From: Physella acuta
Lineage: Eukaryota > Mollusca > Gastropoda > Physidae
NCBI RefSeq assembly: GCF_028476545.1
Contig: NW_026731619.1
Location: forward strand, 557,001 to 621,000
Direction of reading: 5' to 3'
DNA length: 64,000 nt
Both the position numbers and the translations under genes were made by a program. The notes under the pieces are model-generated. The model searched no databases. It was given only the letters and a program-made list of their open reading frames with translations, and was not told where the DNA came from. How positions within the stretch are numbered: position 1 is the stretch's first letter; every line of letters starts with the position of its first letter. Positions 27,405 to 39,258 of the stretch are shown here, one piece after another.

Positions 27405-29405
27405 TCAAAAATAGGGTCGTTTAGCTCCGAACTTTTGTGTTGAACTCGGTACTTGGGTGTACCTAATCTTGCCAGACGGCTTGCTGACGTAGAATGTTTT
27501 GAGTTGTGTTCTCGTGGTTTCACTCCCTGAGTCGGTCGACTCGAGTTTGTCGTACTCGTGTTCTGACGTCACAGGAGTGGGGATCAAAGGTCGACTCATG
27601 GCCCCTTGTTTCACATTACTGCTCCGTCCTAAGGGGGAACACAAACATACATATATAAACATATTCGTTGATTTATGATGCTTGTCATAAGCGTTAAAAC
27701 AATCTAAAAAAAAAAATGAGATTCTGGTATGTAATTATCGTCAAAACACAGACTAAAATTTAACTTTTCAACGCCGTCTCTCAGTAAAACTTTAGCTTTA
27801 TTATCTAATCCTGATCACCATAATTTTAACACTTGGTAAATTGTCTTAGATACGATTTCGCAAATAGGATACAAACGAGTATACATACGTTTTTGACATG
27901 TAAAGTAAGGAAACTTTGTGCGAAGTTTCTTATGAAATGTTTTTTATGCACAGTAAATTGACACTGGATGCCTTATTTATTAATTAGTTAATTAGTAAAT
28001 TAATTTACTCCCATAACCCGCCCATTTCTCCAACAGCCTTAATTAATAACCAAAAGCAACTACACGAAGGTGTTAAAATACGAATGTCCCTCACCTCAAC
28101 TCCACTTAATAAAACTCAACATTAATAAGGCTGGTAAGTAGGTCACAAACTAGCTCTACGCCTCAATAAAACCTGCATGAGCTATAGAACTGGTTGGTGA
28201 CCTACTTACCAGCCCTATTACTGAACAACTGATTACGTAACCCAATTACCTGACCCCATGTCACAGTCAAGCAGGTCCACCTGGCTGACGCTGATCACGT
28301 GACTCCCGCACCACCTCCATCTCCCCGCCCAGCAGTACACACATCTCCTGCGACGCCGACAGAACAAAATGGCGGCCAGAGCTAGGACCAACAAGGGGAG
28401 ACAAACACCGAACCCTATGGCGAGGTGTCGGGATGTAACCCGGTCTGGAGAAATACAATAGGGAAATCCACTGTAGCAACAGTAAGGTACAAATCTATTC
28501 GAGGTATATCTTAAAAAAAACAACGAAACAAAAAAAAACAAAACAACTGAGCCACGATGCCACTTTAAAGTCAAGTTCCTCTTCTAAACTTGACGGTCCT
28601 GGGGCAAGTGAAGTAGAGTTCACCAGTTTCCATAACCTCAGCAAGAATTAGTGTGGTCAGCACTATGCCCAGCCGCCTTTGCTTTCCCTAACGTGAGTTA
28701 GGTACCCATCGGAGCTGGGTGGACTAGGGACGTTCTACTTACTGGAGCCCGGATTCGAACTGGAGACTTTCGGGTTTGAAGTCGTTTGCTCAACCATTCG
28801 ACCACGTCGTCCCGGCAACTGATGTGACTTTGTAAAGCACATGCCAACAGGAGAGTTACAATTGCAAATGCGACTCACCATCCTCCACCCGGAAGTGAAA
28901 GTCCAGCCCCTCCCCCGGGCCGCTGCTGATGGTGAGGATGTACTGCGTGAAGTCCATGGCCTGTAGGTCATACAACGCCAGGTTAACCCGGCCCAGCAGG
29001 GGCGTGTCCTGCAGGTAGGTCACCGTGTACTTGTGGCGCCTGACTTCATAGAACAGGCCCTGCTGGAGGAACTTGAGGGTGAACTCCCCTGGAGGGACCA
29101 GCCCAGTGACCTTGACACTGATGAAAACAATTTCATCTTCTGAGGTGGTGAAGCTCTGGTTGTCCAGGCTTAGGTCGTCCAACTCTGGTGGACCTGCGGG
29201 GAACATTTATTGCATCCGTTGGGACTTTTTGGCTTGGAAACTTTGGTTTTGCACTTATGTTGTTGCAAATAATAGTATCAGAAACAAACATAATCATTGA
29301 ATTTCGGATAAAAATAAAAAGAAAGCCAATGAGAAAAAAAGGCCATTTTTTCATCGTTAAAGATAATATTTTATGGGACAGGGGTTCAAAATCTCTCTCT
29401 ATCTT

Positions 29406-29437
<32 letters not shown>

Positions 29438-32400
29438 CTTTTCTCTCGTTTTACGATTTTTAAAGAGGAGAGGTGAACCGTCTTATCTTGATCGTTTTTG
29501 TATAAAACACTTTATAATTTTAAAATATTGGGGGAAAAATATTAAAATTTAGAGGTCGTTACCAAAGAGACAGTTTCGACAGAAATTGGAGATTTTGATG
29601 TTTTGTTTTACATTTTAAAAATAATAATTTGCCATTTTAAATCAGTTAAGTAAATACATTTTTTTAATCTCGTGTAGTTACAACTGTGTTAAAAACATAC
29701 ATAGCTATTCAGAGTGTTAGTAAAACTTTAAGATAAGTATTGAACATAAACATTTAGTAGCTACTAGACTACCCGTTATCCTTGGATAACTGGGGATTTT
29801 GCGAGTCATATATATTAATTTATATACAGCTCGATGGGCTGTTATAACGTACATATCATCTCCTGCCTACACAAAAGCTTATCCTTACATTCATGCGCAA
29901 GTTATTGTCTTAGAGAATCGAACAATAGGTAGGAAAAGTCTATGTAATCAAACTAAATTTGTGAAAAAATCTTTTTAAAAATATGGCGAGCTATCAAATT
30001 ATAAATACATTTCTAAAAATTTAAACCGTTTGGGAACCATCGATTACACTCATTTTTATATTTTTGTATCGAATATAAGCCGTTGAAAAGCTGTTAGAAT
30101 TTTTTATATCAATTCATATATTTTAAAAAAACTGCCCTCAACCCTGGCTCTACTAATCCAAATTAAAAATAAAAGTGCTAATTACTACTATATTATTAGT
30201 AATTATTTCTTTGACAATTTCTAGCCTTAATGAAACCGGAATTAATTTTGTACTAATTACACAAATGTTATATAAAATATTCAATTTGAGTTAAAGAATT
30301 TGCTCTCTGGCAACAAAAATTTGGAACCATTTGGAACCAGCCTTTCATGTCTATTGCAATTGTGTACATTAAAAAAGATAAGACTCAGCTACTCACACTT
30401 AGCGAAGACGAACATGCCTCTGGACGTGTCTGTGGTGGTGTTGGTCCTCACGCCATTATCAGCCGTACACACGTACTCATCCACATCCTCACACGCAAAC
30501 CTGGGCAGGTTGTACTCAACCACCCGGGCTCTGTCCGCAACCCGTTTCGGCGTACGCAGTCTGGTACTGTATATGACGACCCGGGGCGGGGGGTTGCCCT
30601 CGACGTGACATCTCAAGGTCACACTTTGACCGACCTCGACCTGTAAACGATTCGTCTGCTGGTTGCCCGTGAAGCTGATGATACCGCTGGGTCCTGTCAA
30701 ACACAAACAACTTCAGCTGAACAAAAGAGTTGAACTGTACGACAATGTTTACAATCAGTATCCAGTGTTTCTTCAAGGCATCTTTTGGAGGGGGGGGGGG
30801 GGATGACCCCCCGAAGAGAGTCTACCCCCCCCCCTCCCTGAACGAAATGGAATTTATATAGAAAATATATACTTTTCACAGTGCCCCCCCCCCCCCCCCA
30901 GAAATTTCAAGTGTCTCTTCCCCCCCCCCCCCCCCCTTCCGGAGAAAAAGTTCTGGAAGAAACTCTGTCAGTATCAAAGGCGTAGTAATTACAACTACAA
31001 TAGTTTTTATACATTAATGGAACATATTAATTATCCAATTAAGATTAGGCTCTTGTTATTGTACATTGCAAAGTTAAATATCAAGTAATTTCAATGTTAG
31101 TGGGTTTTTTTGGTGTGTTAAGTGAAAACGAAAGTAGAAAAAAACTGACTTTCAAAACGAGGCTTGTATATAGCACACATCGTCTGTTTCCCCAAGGCCG
31201 ACACACCGCAACATTCGAAGTCTTGATCCACCTCTGATGTTACAAAAACACATGTGTTAATGTGTGAATCTAGAAAACGTATCATGTGTTACTCTAAAGC
31301 AACTTTTTCTTATAAACCTGAATGTGAGGGATTTTCCATAACTCCAGATGGTCAATTTTCATTTTCAGGTAATTTATATTTTTTTGTTTCCGACAATTAG
31401 TACAGCATCGTTGCAACATTTTGCAGGTATGTTTAACACTATTACCAAAGCAAAAATTTGTATTTGTATCACCAGAGTTACGGCCAAATAATGCTGGGTA
31501 AATCTTAGAGCTGATTAGTCTCAAATCGCATTTTGAATCCTACTTGATTTCTACCGTCCTTTGTTTTGAAAGACAAAATTGTGTCATCATGTCGAATAAC
31601 AAACCCCACCCTTGCCACGAACACCACTACTGTAATGAACCCAATCACCGGGATGAACCACGGCACCGAAACCTCTTGTCATACCATGAACCCACTTACC
31701 ACTGTACCGCACCGCCAAGGTGGATGAAAACGGGTTGTCGTTGCCAGTGTCAAGCGGTTGGCCTTGGTGGAACCACTGGACGCGACCAGCGGGTGACCCC
31801 TCTCTAGACCGGACACACACACACTCGATGGTTTCGTTAGCTTTGTAGTACAAGTCCTCTATTCCGCATGACGGAAGTAACTCAGCAGACGGGAATGCTG
31901 GAAGAGCAGAAGACACGTAATGTAGTTTTTTTTTTTTTAATTTTATGTTAGCTTTATACATTTTTTTAGTAGTTTTATAAAGTTTTTAGTAGTTTCATAA
32001 ATTTTATAGTAGTTTTATAAATTTAATATAAGTTTTATAAAGTTTGTTGTAATTTTATAAATGTTATAGTAGTTTTATCAATTTTATAGTAGTTTTATAA
32101 CTTTTATAGCAGCTTTATAAATTTTAAAGTAGTATTATAAATTGTAAAACAGTTTTATAAATGTAGCATATAATTAATAGATAAATAAAACTAAATGAAA
32201 TCCAGATTCATTTAATTAAGCAATTGACAATAGGAGAAATAAGGCACATCTATTTTAATGATATCGGAATAACTTATGTATTTTTTTTCAATTTGTTTAG
32301 GGACTAGAGGGAAAAAGTTGGACATGTTAGGAAGAGGGACATTCCCCCCCCCCCCCCTTAAAATGAAAAGGTACCTTAAAGAAACACCGGTGGGTTGTGG

Positions 32401-35400
32401 TTCTACCCTTCTCCCTTTACAACCCCCCCCCCCCCAAAATTAATGGCTAGATGAAAGATTCGTATTAAAAACAAATTTAGAAATGCCTAAGGATCAGACA
32501 CCCTCTGTAGGTGAGTAGTGCTGTAGAGGGTAGGATGACTCACACAGATCGTACAGCTGGTCAACGGCAATCCGCACACCTTTCGATTCCCCGGCCGTCA
32601 GGTTCGGGTACACGGTGACCTCCAGCCTGTGGCGACCTTGACCTAGGCTGGTCAGTGGGAAAGTCATGGAGCAGTTTGACCGGAAGTACAAGAGACTGGT
32701 GCTGCCCACCTTCTGCAGGTAGCTCTGTGTCTCGTATAGTGTGCGCGTGATGCTGACGTCTGGTCGGCTCTAGGGAGATCAGACGTTAGTGGGTTAAAGT
32801 ATCACAACATCAGACTGATGGGTTAAAGTATCACAACATCAGACGTTAGTGGGTTAAAGTATCACAACATCAGACTGATGGGTTAAAGTATCACAACATC
32901 AGACGTTAGTGGGTTAAAGTATCACAACATCAGACGTTAGTGGGTTAAAGTATCACAACATCAGGCATAGGTTAAAGTATCACAACATCAGACGTTAGTG
33001 GGTTAAAGTATCACAACATCAGACGTTAGTGGGTTAAAGTATCACAACATCAGACGTTAGTGGGTTAAAGTATCACAACATCAGACGTTAGTGGGTTAAA
33101 GTATCACAACATCAGACGTTAGTGGGTTAAAGTATCACAACATCAGGCGTTAGTGGGTCAAAGTATCACAACATCAGACGTTAGTGGGTTAAAGTATCAC
33201 AACATCAGACGTTAGTGGGTTAAAGTATCACAACATCAGACGTTGATGGGTTAAAGTATCACAACATCAGACATGGGTTAAAGTATCACAACATCAGACA
33301 TGGGTTAAAGTATCACAACATCAGACGTTAGTGGGTTAAAGTATCACAACATCAGGCGTTAGTGGGTCAAAGTATCACAACATCAGACGTTGATGGGTTA
33401 AAGTATCACAACATCAGACATGGGTTAAAGTATCACAACATCAGACATGGGTTAAAGTATCACAACATCAGACATGGGTTAAAGTATCACAACATCAGAC
33501 ATGGGTTAAAGTATCACAACATCAGACATGGGTTAAAGTATCACAACATCAGACATGGGTTAAAGTATCACAACATCAGACGTTAGTGGGTTAAAGTATC
33601 ACAACATCAGACATGGGTTAAAGTATCACAACTTCAGACGTTAGTGGGTTAAAGTATCACAACATCAGACGTTAGTGGGTTAAAGTATCACAACATCAGA
33701 CATGGGTTAAAGTATCACAACATCAGACGTTAGTGGGTTAAAGTATCACAACATCAGACGTTAGTGGGTTAAAGTATCACAACATCAGACATGGGTTAAA
33801 GTATCACAACATCAGACGTTAGTGGGTTAAAGTATCACAACATCAGACATGGGTTATAGTATCACAACATCAGACGTTAGTGGGTTAAAGTATCACAACA
33901 TCAGACTTTAGTGGGTTAAAGTATCACAACATCAGACGTTAGTGGGTTAAAGTATCACAACATCAGACGTTAGTGGGTTAAAGTATCACAACATCAGGCG
34001 TTACTGGGTTAAAGTATCACAACATCAGACATGGGTTAAAGTATCACAACATTAGACATGGGTTAAAGTATCACAACATCAGACGTTGATGTATTTAAGT
34101 AACACAACATCTTCTGTTACTATTACCTTTCATATTTCAAAGCCAAAACATAGTAATCTCATTTATACCTCTAAAATGTTAATATGTAAAACAATGTTCT
34201 ACTTTAACTAAAGCCCCTAATAAAAAAAAATACACCATGGAAGTGTCGACTAAAACAAACAACAATTGATGAGCGTGCATGATGGGCGTGAGCAAGAAGG
34301 CCTCAGGTTGGGGATGAGCAGCCTCAGGTTGGTACCTCATAAAGACGATTGATCAAGCACAACGCTTGCGGGAATATCCGTTCTGTTCGACACGTCACAA
34401 CCACTGCGTCACTTCCTGCCTTAAGGTCTGATCCTATACACTTGACGTCATCTGGTTTAGCTGTTTGTTCACGTGGAAAATTAGAATATAATTGCAATAC
34501 GCAGGGAAACGTATTTTTAAGCATAAAAATAATTACTTAAATTGACATAATTTTTTACGTTGTTTTTAGAGGTCTATGTGCTCTGTTGAATAATTTGTTT
34601 TTCTAAATGTCTGTTTGTTGATAGGTTTCTGGTCTTACTCTAAGGTACACTAGGCTATGATGAAGTCTAATTTCTATCAATCTTTGCAGTCATGTATCTA
34701 TTTGTACGTCATGTACCAAACATATATTTAAAAACCACGCTAACTATACAACACCCCTCTCGCATGACCTATGGCACGATATATCAAACACCAATTTCTA
34801 GCTCTACCTCGACATACAATAGCTCACACAGAAGCACAGAATTAACAAAGAACAAAGTATATATAGAAACCGTGGCCTATCAAAAAATCTTTGTCTCGCT
34901 AATCGTATGAAAACACTAAATCAAGATACGTCAACAACGTTAAAAGCTGTCTGGAAATATGACTGTTATTCTTTGCGATACCGCATTCAACGTTACGTTT
35001 AAAAGCTGTCTCGCTATAAGACGTTGTCCAAAAAAGCTGTTTCGTTTTACGGCGCGATCTTAAAAAACTGTCTTGATATACGACTTCATCTTTAAGAGCT
35101 GTCTCGCTATACGACGCCATCTGTCACATCCGTCTCGCTATACAACATCTTAAAAACACTGCCTCACCATAAAACTCCAAGTACGTGCACGATGTCTCGT
35201 ATTGCGTCGGGTTCCCAACGGTGATACAAAGTGAATGTCTCTCAGCTCGCTTCAGATCCTTCACCGTCACGTCGAACCGGAAAATTCCGGCCAGCCTCTC
35301 GACCGTGACGGCGAGGGCCGAGTAATTGAGCGAGCAGAGGTTCCAGATCTCCGTGAACCAGCAGTTGGGGTAGACGGTCTCCAGCGAGTTGAGGCGGATA

Positions 35401-35509
35401 CCGAACCAGAACTTGTTCTCGTCGTTGTCGTAGCTGCGCCTCATGTTGACCACGTGGCAGGTCAGCAGCCCGTCCCCGCGCTCCTCCACAGGTGAGCAGC
35501 TCAGCTTAC
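27405..35509 (-). CDS. Ig-superfamily single-pass receptor, paralogue 3, with ITIM-like tail
   Basis: Nine exons: 35168-35509, 34336-34460, 32544-32769, 31700-31897, 31150-31233, 30397-30693, 28879-29193, 28250-28444 and 27405-27628 (stop at 27405). Phases match paralogue 2, and several exon lengths are identical (125, 84, 195 bp). About 668 residues without the signal peptide, whose exon I could not find upstream of 35509. Domain 1 is cysteine-rich. Domain 3 has CVCVRSREGSPAGRVQWF, and domain 4 has CHVEGNPPPRVVIY with CEDVDEYVCTADNGV. Domain 5 contains DFTQYILTISSGPGEGLDFH. The membrane helix is GFGVCLPLLVLALAAILF, followed by CRRRRR. The tail includes EYDKLES and, 22 residues before the end, IRYTQV, which fits the ITIM consensus (I/V/L/S)xYxx(I/V/L). 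A cell-surface recognition or adhesion receptor is the natural inference; the ligand is unknown. Confidence 0.87.
28129..28214. repeat. 18-bp perfect inverted repeat in an intron
   Basis: Arms GGCTGGTAAGTAGGTCAC (28129-28146) and its inverse 28197-28214 around a 50-base loop. It lies 36 bp from the donor of the transmembrane exon of receptor paralogue 3, so it could fold in the pre-mRNA. Confidence 0.85.
28575..28817 (-). mobile_element. SINE family A, minus-strand copy
   Basis: On the minus strand it begins GCCGGGACGACGTGGTCGAA, has B box AGTTCGAATCC and AACCCGAAAGTCTCCAGTTC, and ends with GAACTCTACTTCACTTGCCC, matching the copy at 2317-2566 throughout. It lies between the transmembrane exon and the domain 5 exon of receptor paralogue 3. 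No clear target duplication was seen. Confidence 0.85.
29386..29450. repeat. CT-rich microsatellite
   Basis: Interrupted (TCTC)n pyrimidine tract in an intron of receptor paralogue 3. Confidence 0.85.
29764..29802 (-). mobile_element. Helitron-like 3' terminus
   Basis: On the minus strand: GTTATCC-AA-GGATAAC hairpin (7 perfect pairs), then GGGTAGTCTAG followed by T. A hairpin about 10 bases before CTAG is the diagnostic 3' end of Helitrons. The same terminus occurs at 54312 and 56327. The other end of this copy was not located. Confidence 0.55.
30755..30975. mobile_element. hAT-type MITE with G/C homopolymer core
   Basis: Element 30763-30967 (205 bp), starting CAGTGTTTCTTCAAGGC and ending TCTGGAAGAAACTCTG, flanked by a perfect 8-bp duplication TCAGTATC (30755-30762 and 30968-30975). 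CAGTG ends with 8-bp duplications are characteristic of the hAT superfamily. The interior is long G and C runs around a conserved GAACGAAATGGAATTTATAT block. Located in the intron between exons 30397-30693 and 31150-31233 of receptor paralogue 3. Confidence 0.85.
31962..32165. repeat. AT-rich ~20-22-bp tandem repeat
   Basis: About nine diverged units of AGTAGTTTTATAAATTTTAT in an intron of receptor paralogue 3. The level of divergence suggests an older array than the neighbouring 31-bp one. Confidence 0.8.
32772..34095. repeat. 31/27-bp minisatellite
   Basis: About 45 units of two interleaved types: 31 bp (CAGACGTTAGTGGGTTAAAG, then TATCACAACAT) and 27 bp (CAGACATGGGTTAAAGTATC, then ACAACAT). 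Units are nearly identical, so the array is recently homogenised. It fills the intron between exons 32544-32769 and 34336-34460 of receptor paralogue 3 and begins within a few bases of the 3' splice site. Confidence 0.97.
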
Positions 35510-35617
35510 CTGGCAGGGGGAAGGAAAATGGCGGATCGTTGCTGTTGGTTTTTTTTTTCGATATTTAAAACATAATACACCTATTCATTGTTTTAAAAAA
35601 AATAAGTAATATTTCGA

Positions 35618-35751
<134 letters not shown>

Positions 35752-36375
35752 GATTATCTGAATCCGACTTCATGTTTTTATAACGCCTTCTACCCCCTCC
35801 CCCCTCCTTTTTCTATCACCTAAAGCCACTCCTCACCCTAAAATGACAGGTTAGGACTACAATTTTGAATAGGTTACAGCAATTGTTAGGGATATGATTA
35901 GGGTAAGTATACGGAATAATCTGATTCTACTAAGCCTGTCCTACACTTGATTTCCCGGCTAGGGAAAGTATACAATCCCCAGTCGGCCCAAACGGCCTTC
36001 TCACACTGCAGGTAAAATATAATTCTCGAGTATATTCTCGAAAGTAACATGATAATTAACTTGGGGAATAAGGGTGATTATTTACAGAGCTGAGTAATTG
36101 GTGGGGGGGGGGGGTAATGTTATAGAATCAGAAAACCTCTTAGTCCATCAAGCACTTATGAATAAGTACTTTATTTTTTACATTTTTCTTGGGGGAGGGG
36201 GGGGGGAGAGAAGGCGAAGATGGAAGGAACTGAACATTGTGTTGGCTGCACTATTCCTTATTTTCCATGGACAGAAAACACAGATACACTCTACTTTATC
36301 TGCCAAATGGAAGGTCTAGTCTTAACGGATGTCTATCTAGATATAAACCAGCATTAAAGTAATCAATTCACACAT

Positions 36376-36458
36376 ATTACAATACAGATATTACAATACA
36401 GATATTACAATACAGATATTACAATACAGATATTACAATACAGATATTACAATACAGA
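36376..36458. repeat. 12-bp tandem repeat (ATTACAATACAG)
   Basis: Seven near-perfect units. Confidence 0.95.
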
Positions 36459-36558
36459 TCGAATCGAACCTTTTTTTTTTGTACCACAAAATAATTTAAA
36501 AACAAACAACTGAATGGATCTGGCATGTATTTATGTAATTTAAACAGTATATGCCTAC

Positions 36559-36690
36559 ACAACACCTACACCTACACCTACACTTACACCTACACCTACA
36601 CCTACACCTACACCTACACCTACACCTACACCTACACCTACACCTACACCTACACCTACACCTACACCTACACCTACACCTACACCTACT
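36559..36690. repeat. (CCTACA)n hexanucleotide repeat
   Basis: About 21 units with one CTTACA variant. Not the molluscan telomere unit (TTAGGG/CCCTAA). Confidence 0.95.
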
Positions 36691-36751
36691 TCTACATCCA
36701 CACCACATCACTTCACATCACATCACACCACACCACATCACATCACACCAC

Positions 36752-36891
36752 TACATTACATTACATTACATTACATTACATTACGTTACATTACATTACA
36801 TTACATTACATTACATTACATTACATTACATTACATTACATTACATTACATTACATTACATTACATTACATTACATTACATTACATTACAC
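36752..36891. repeat. (ATTAC)n pentanucleotide repeat
   Basis: About 28 units of ATTAC with a single ATTACG change, preceded by degenerate CATCA repeats at 36700-36750. Confidence 0.95.
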
Positions 36892-37024
36892 CAAACCTAC
36901 CTTCTGTAAATCTCTGTAATAAAACACAAACCACAACAATCAGGTAGAGTAAGGTCCTCATTCTTCAAGCCCGTCCACAACGGTAATCTAATCAGGCTAG
37001 TGAAAGCTGAAGTAATCTTAGACT

Positions 37025-37690
37025 CCGTGACACAAGTACTGCTAGATTGTGACACAAGTACTGCTAGATTGTGACACAAGTACTGCTAGATTGTGACACA
37101 AGTACTGCTAGATTGTGACACAAGTACTGTTAATTTGTGACACAAGTACTGCTAGATTGTGACACAAGTACTGATAAATTGTGACACAAGTACTGCTAGA
37201 TTGTGACACAAGAACTGCTAGAATGTGACACAAGTCCAGCTAGATTGTGACACAAGTACTGATAGAATGTGACACAAGTACTGATAGAATGTGACACAAG
37301 TCCAGCTAGGTTGTGACACAAGTACTGATAGAATGTGACACAAGTCCAGCTAAATTGTGACACAAGTACTGCTAGATTGTGACACAAGTACTGATAAATT
37401 GTGACACAAGTACTGCTACATTGTGACACAAGTACTGCTAAATTGTGACACAAGTACTGCTAGATTGTGACACAAGTACTGCTAGATTGTGACACAAGTA
37501 CTGCTAGATTGTGACACAAGTACTGCTAGATTGTGACACAAGTACTGCTAAATTGTGACACAAGTACTGCTAGATTGTGACACAAGTACTGCTAAATTGT
37601 GAAACAAGTACTGCTAGATTGTGACACAAGTACTGCTACATTGTGACACAAGTACTGCTAGATTGTGACACAAGTACTGCTAGATTGTGC
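37025..37690. repeat. 22-bp minisatellite (GTGACACAAGTACTGCTAGATT)
   Basis: About 30 units of 22 bp with point variants. An open frame on the minus strand across it is an artefact, since 22 bp shifts frame at each unit. Confidence 0.95.
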
Positions 37691-38399
37691 ACATGCACAC
37701 ATTTACTAACACGCTAATAATCGGCCTGTCCGTGTTCTTAATGTGAAGAAATTATAGAATCAAACTGGCAACTAAGACGAGCTAATCCATATACCATTGC
37801 CAATTGTGTAGTAAACACGACGCTTGTGGTGTATACCCACGTACGGGTGTGTATGTTTGTGTGTGCGTGTATGTATGTAACAGGAAGAAATGTTTATTAA
37901 AAATTCGTCATGCTCTACTTGGTTTCAACTGGAGGCTAAAAAAAACATTTCAAGGTTGAAAGCTATTTCACCTTCGGTTTTGTCAACGAGTGTCCAGATA
38001 AATTTTTTATGCAATCGACAATGTTTAGACACACTAATAAAAACAACGATGTTAAGGAATAAAATATATTATTATTATGATACTTATAATAAAATTACGT
38101 GTATAATGCACAAAAAGACATTTAGCCTTTGACAAAACAATTTCTTAACTTCTATCTAATAGCACCAACTTGCCAATTTGGCAAATTTTCTTTTAATTTA
38201 ATGCGCGCTTTTGATGCAGCAGCAACCGGCATTAGGTCAAGGACAGAGTGTACACTGACAGTCACAGCAACCTATGAGGTCAAGGTCAGGTGGTTAAAAG
38301 ATTATGGCAGTCTACGCCTCCATGCATTCATCTGTGAATTGAATAGATTTACTGACGATCCATTATTGCAGCCCACAAATTATGCCACTTGGGCAAGTC

Positions 38400-38503
38400 T
38401 AGACACACCAATAGGCCAACACACCAATAGGCCAACACAGCAATAGGCCAACACAGCAATAGGCCAACACAGCAATAGGCCAACACAGCAATAGGCCAAC
38501 ACA
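38400..38503. repeat. 17-bp tandem repeat (CAATAGGCCAACACAG)
   Basis: Six near-identical units. Confidence 0.9.
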
Positions 38504-38745
38504 GTTGTGAAGAAAAGGTGTGTCGTGTGTTGACGTCTAATGGAAGATACAGTAGAAAGAATGTTTGAATAACCAGACAGCTTTGGCCTATGAGGTGTAC
38601 AAAATATAGCCTGCTCTTTGTTACCTGCTCTTTGTTAAGACAACCATGTTATAACATAACATTAATACATGATAAAGTTAGTTGTTTTTAACACAAACGT
38701 TTAACCTAACCATAAATATTTTCAATGGTAAAAATCAGGATAATG

Positions 38746-38746
<1 letters not shown>

Positions 38747-38806
<60 letters not shown>
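38747..38806. repeat. (AT)n microsatellite
   Basis: Pure AT run of about 60 bp. Confidence 0.95.
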
Positions 38807-38813
<7 letters not shown>

Positions 38814-39036
38814 CAGCACCGAAGCAGTCTTGCATGTTGTCTTTTGTTTACCGGCGTCTCCTGTTGTTGACGATTTCATATTCACTTTTCATGCAACTAG
38901 GAATATATTTTATGAAAGTAATTTTGTAAATACATTTTTTTTAAAGTTGTTTTAGTCATTTAATGCTTAGAACACCACAATAAACAAGTTATAGAAATGA
39001 AGACGTGAATATTTTTATTTCTTTACACAAATGTTC

Positions 39037-39258
39037 TTAATTTTTTTAGTGTTGGAAGGGATCCCCTCCAACACAATTAAGTAAACGTGTCAACTGGTTA
39101 AGCGCCATAGAGGTTGTTGACTCCGATTTCAGCCTGCTTTTCTTTTTGGATTTGCTTCCATAGCCTTTTTCCAACCACTCATCTGCCCGAGGGTTCGAGC
39201 TCGAGACTTTTCAGTATAGCAATCATTAGCTTTACCGACTCGACCACACCGACCCCTG
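39037..39258 (-). mobile_element. SINE family B, copy with tRNA-like head
   Basis: On the minus strand it starts GGGGTCGGTGTGGTCGAGTC, with an A-box-like region and B box GAGCTCGAACCC, then AAAAGGCTATGGAAGCAAAT, AGCAGGCTGAAATCGGAGTC and TTGTGTTGGAGGGGATCCC. It shares its body with 26.55 and 60.74 kb. Confidence 0.75.

Noticed and set aside
32772-34095. CRISPR-like regular direct repeats
   Set aside because: Units are contiguous 31/27-bp repeats with no unique spacers, in an intron of a eukaryotic gene; a minisatellite.
35235-35495. Plus-strand open frame opposite receptor paralogue 3 domain 1
   Set aside because: Antisense shadow of a GC-richer real exon; same judgement for plus-strand frames opposite other receptor exons (20.1, 21.2, 30.4 and 31.6 kb).
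36559-36891. (CCTACA)n and (ATTAC)n as interstitial telomere sequence
   Set aside because: Neither matches the TTAGGG/CCCTAA unit expected in molluscs.
38129-38446. 105-residue plus-strand open frame
   Set aside because: Ends in a tandem repeat, has no recognisable domain and no flanking gene structure; treated as chance.
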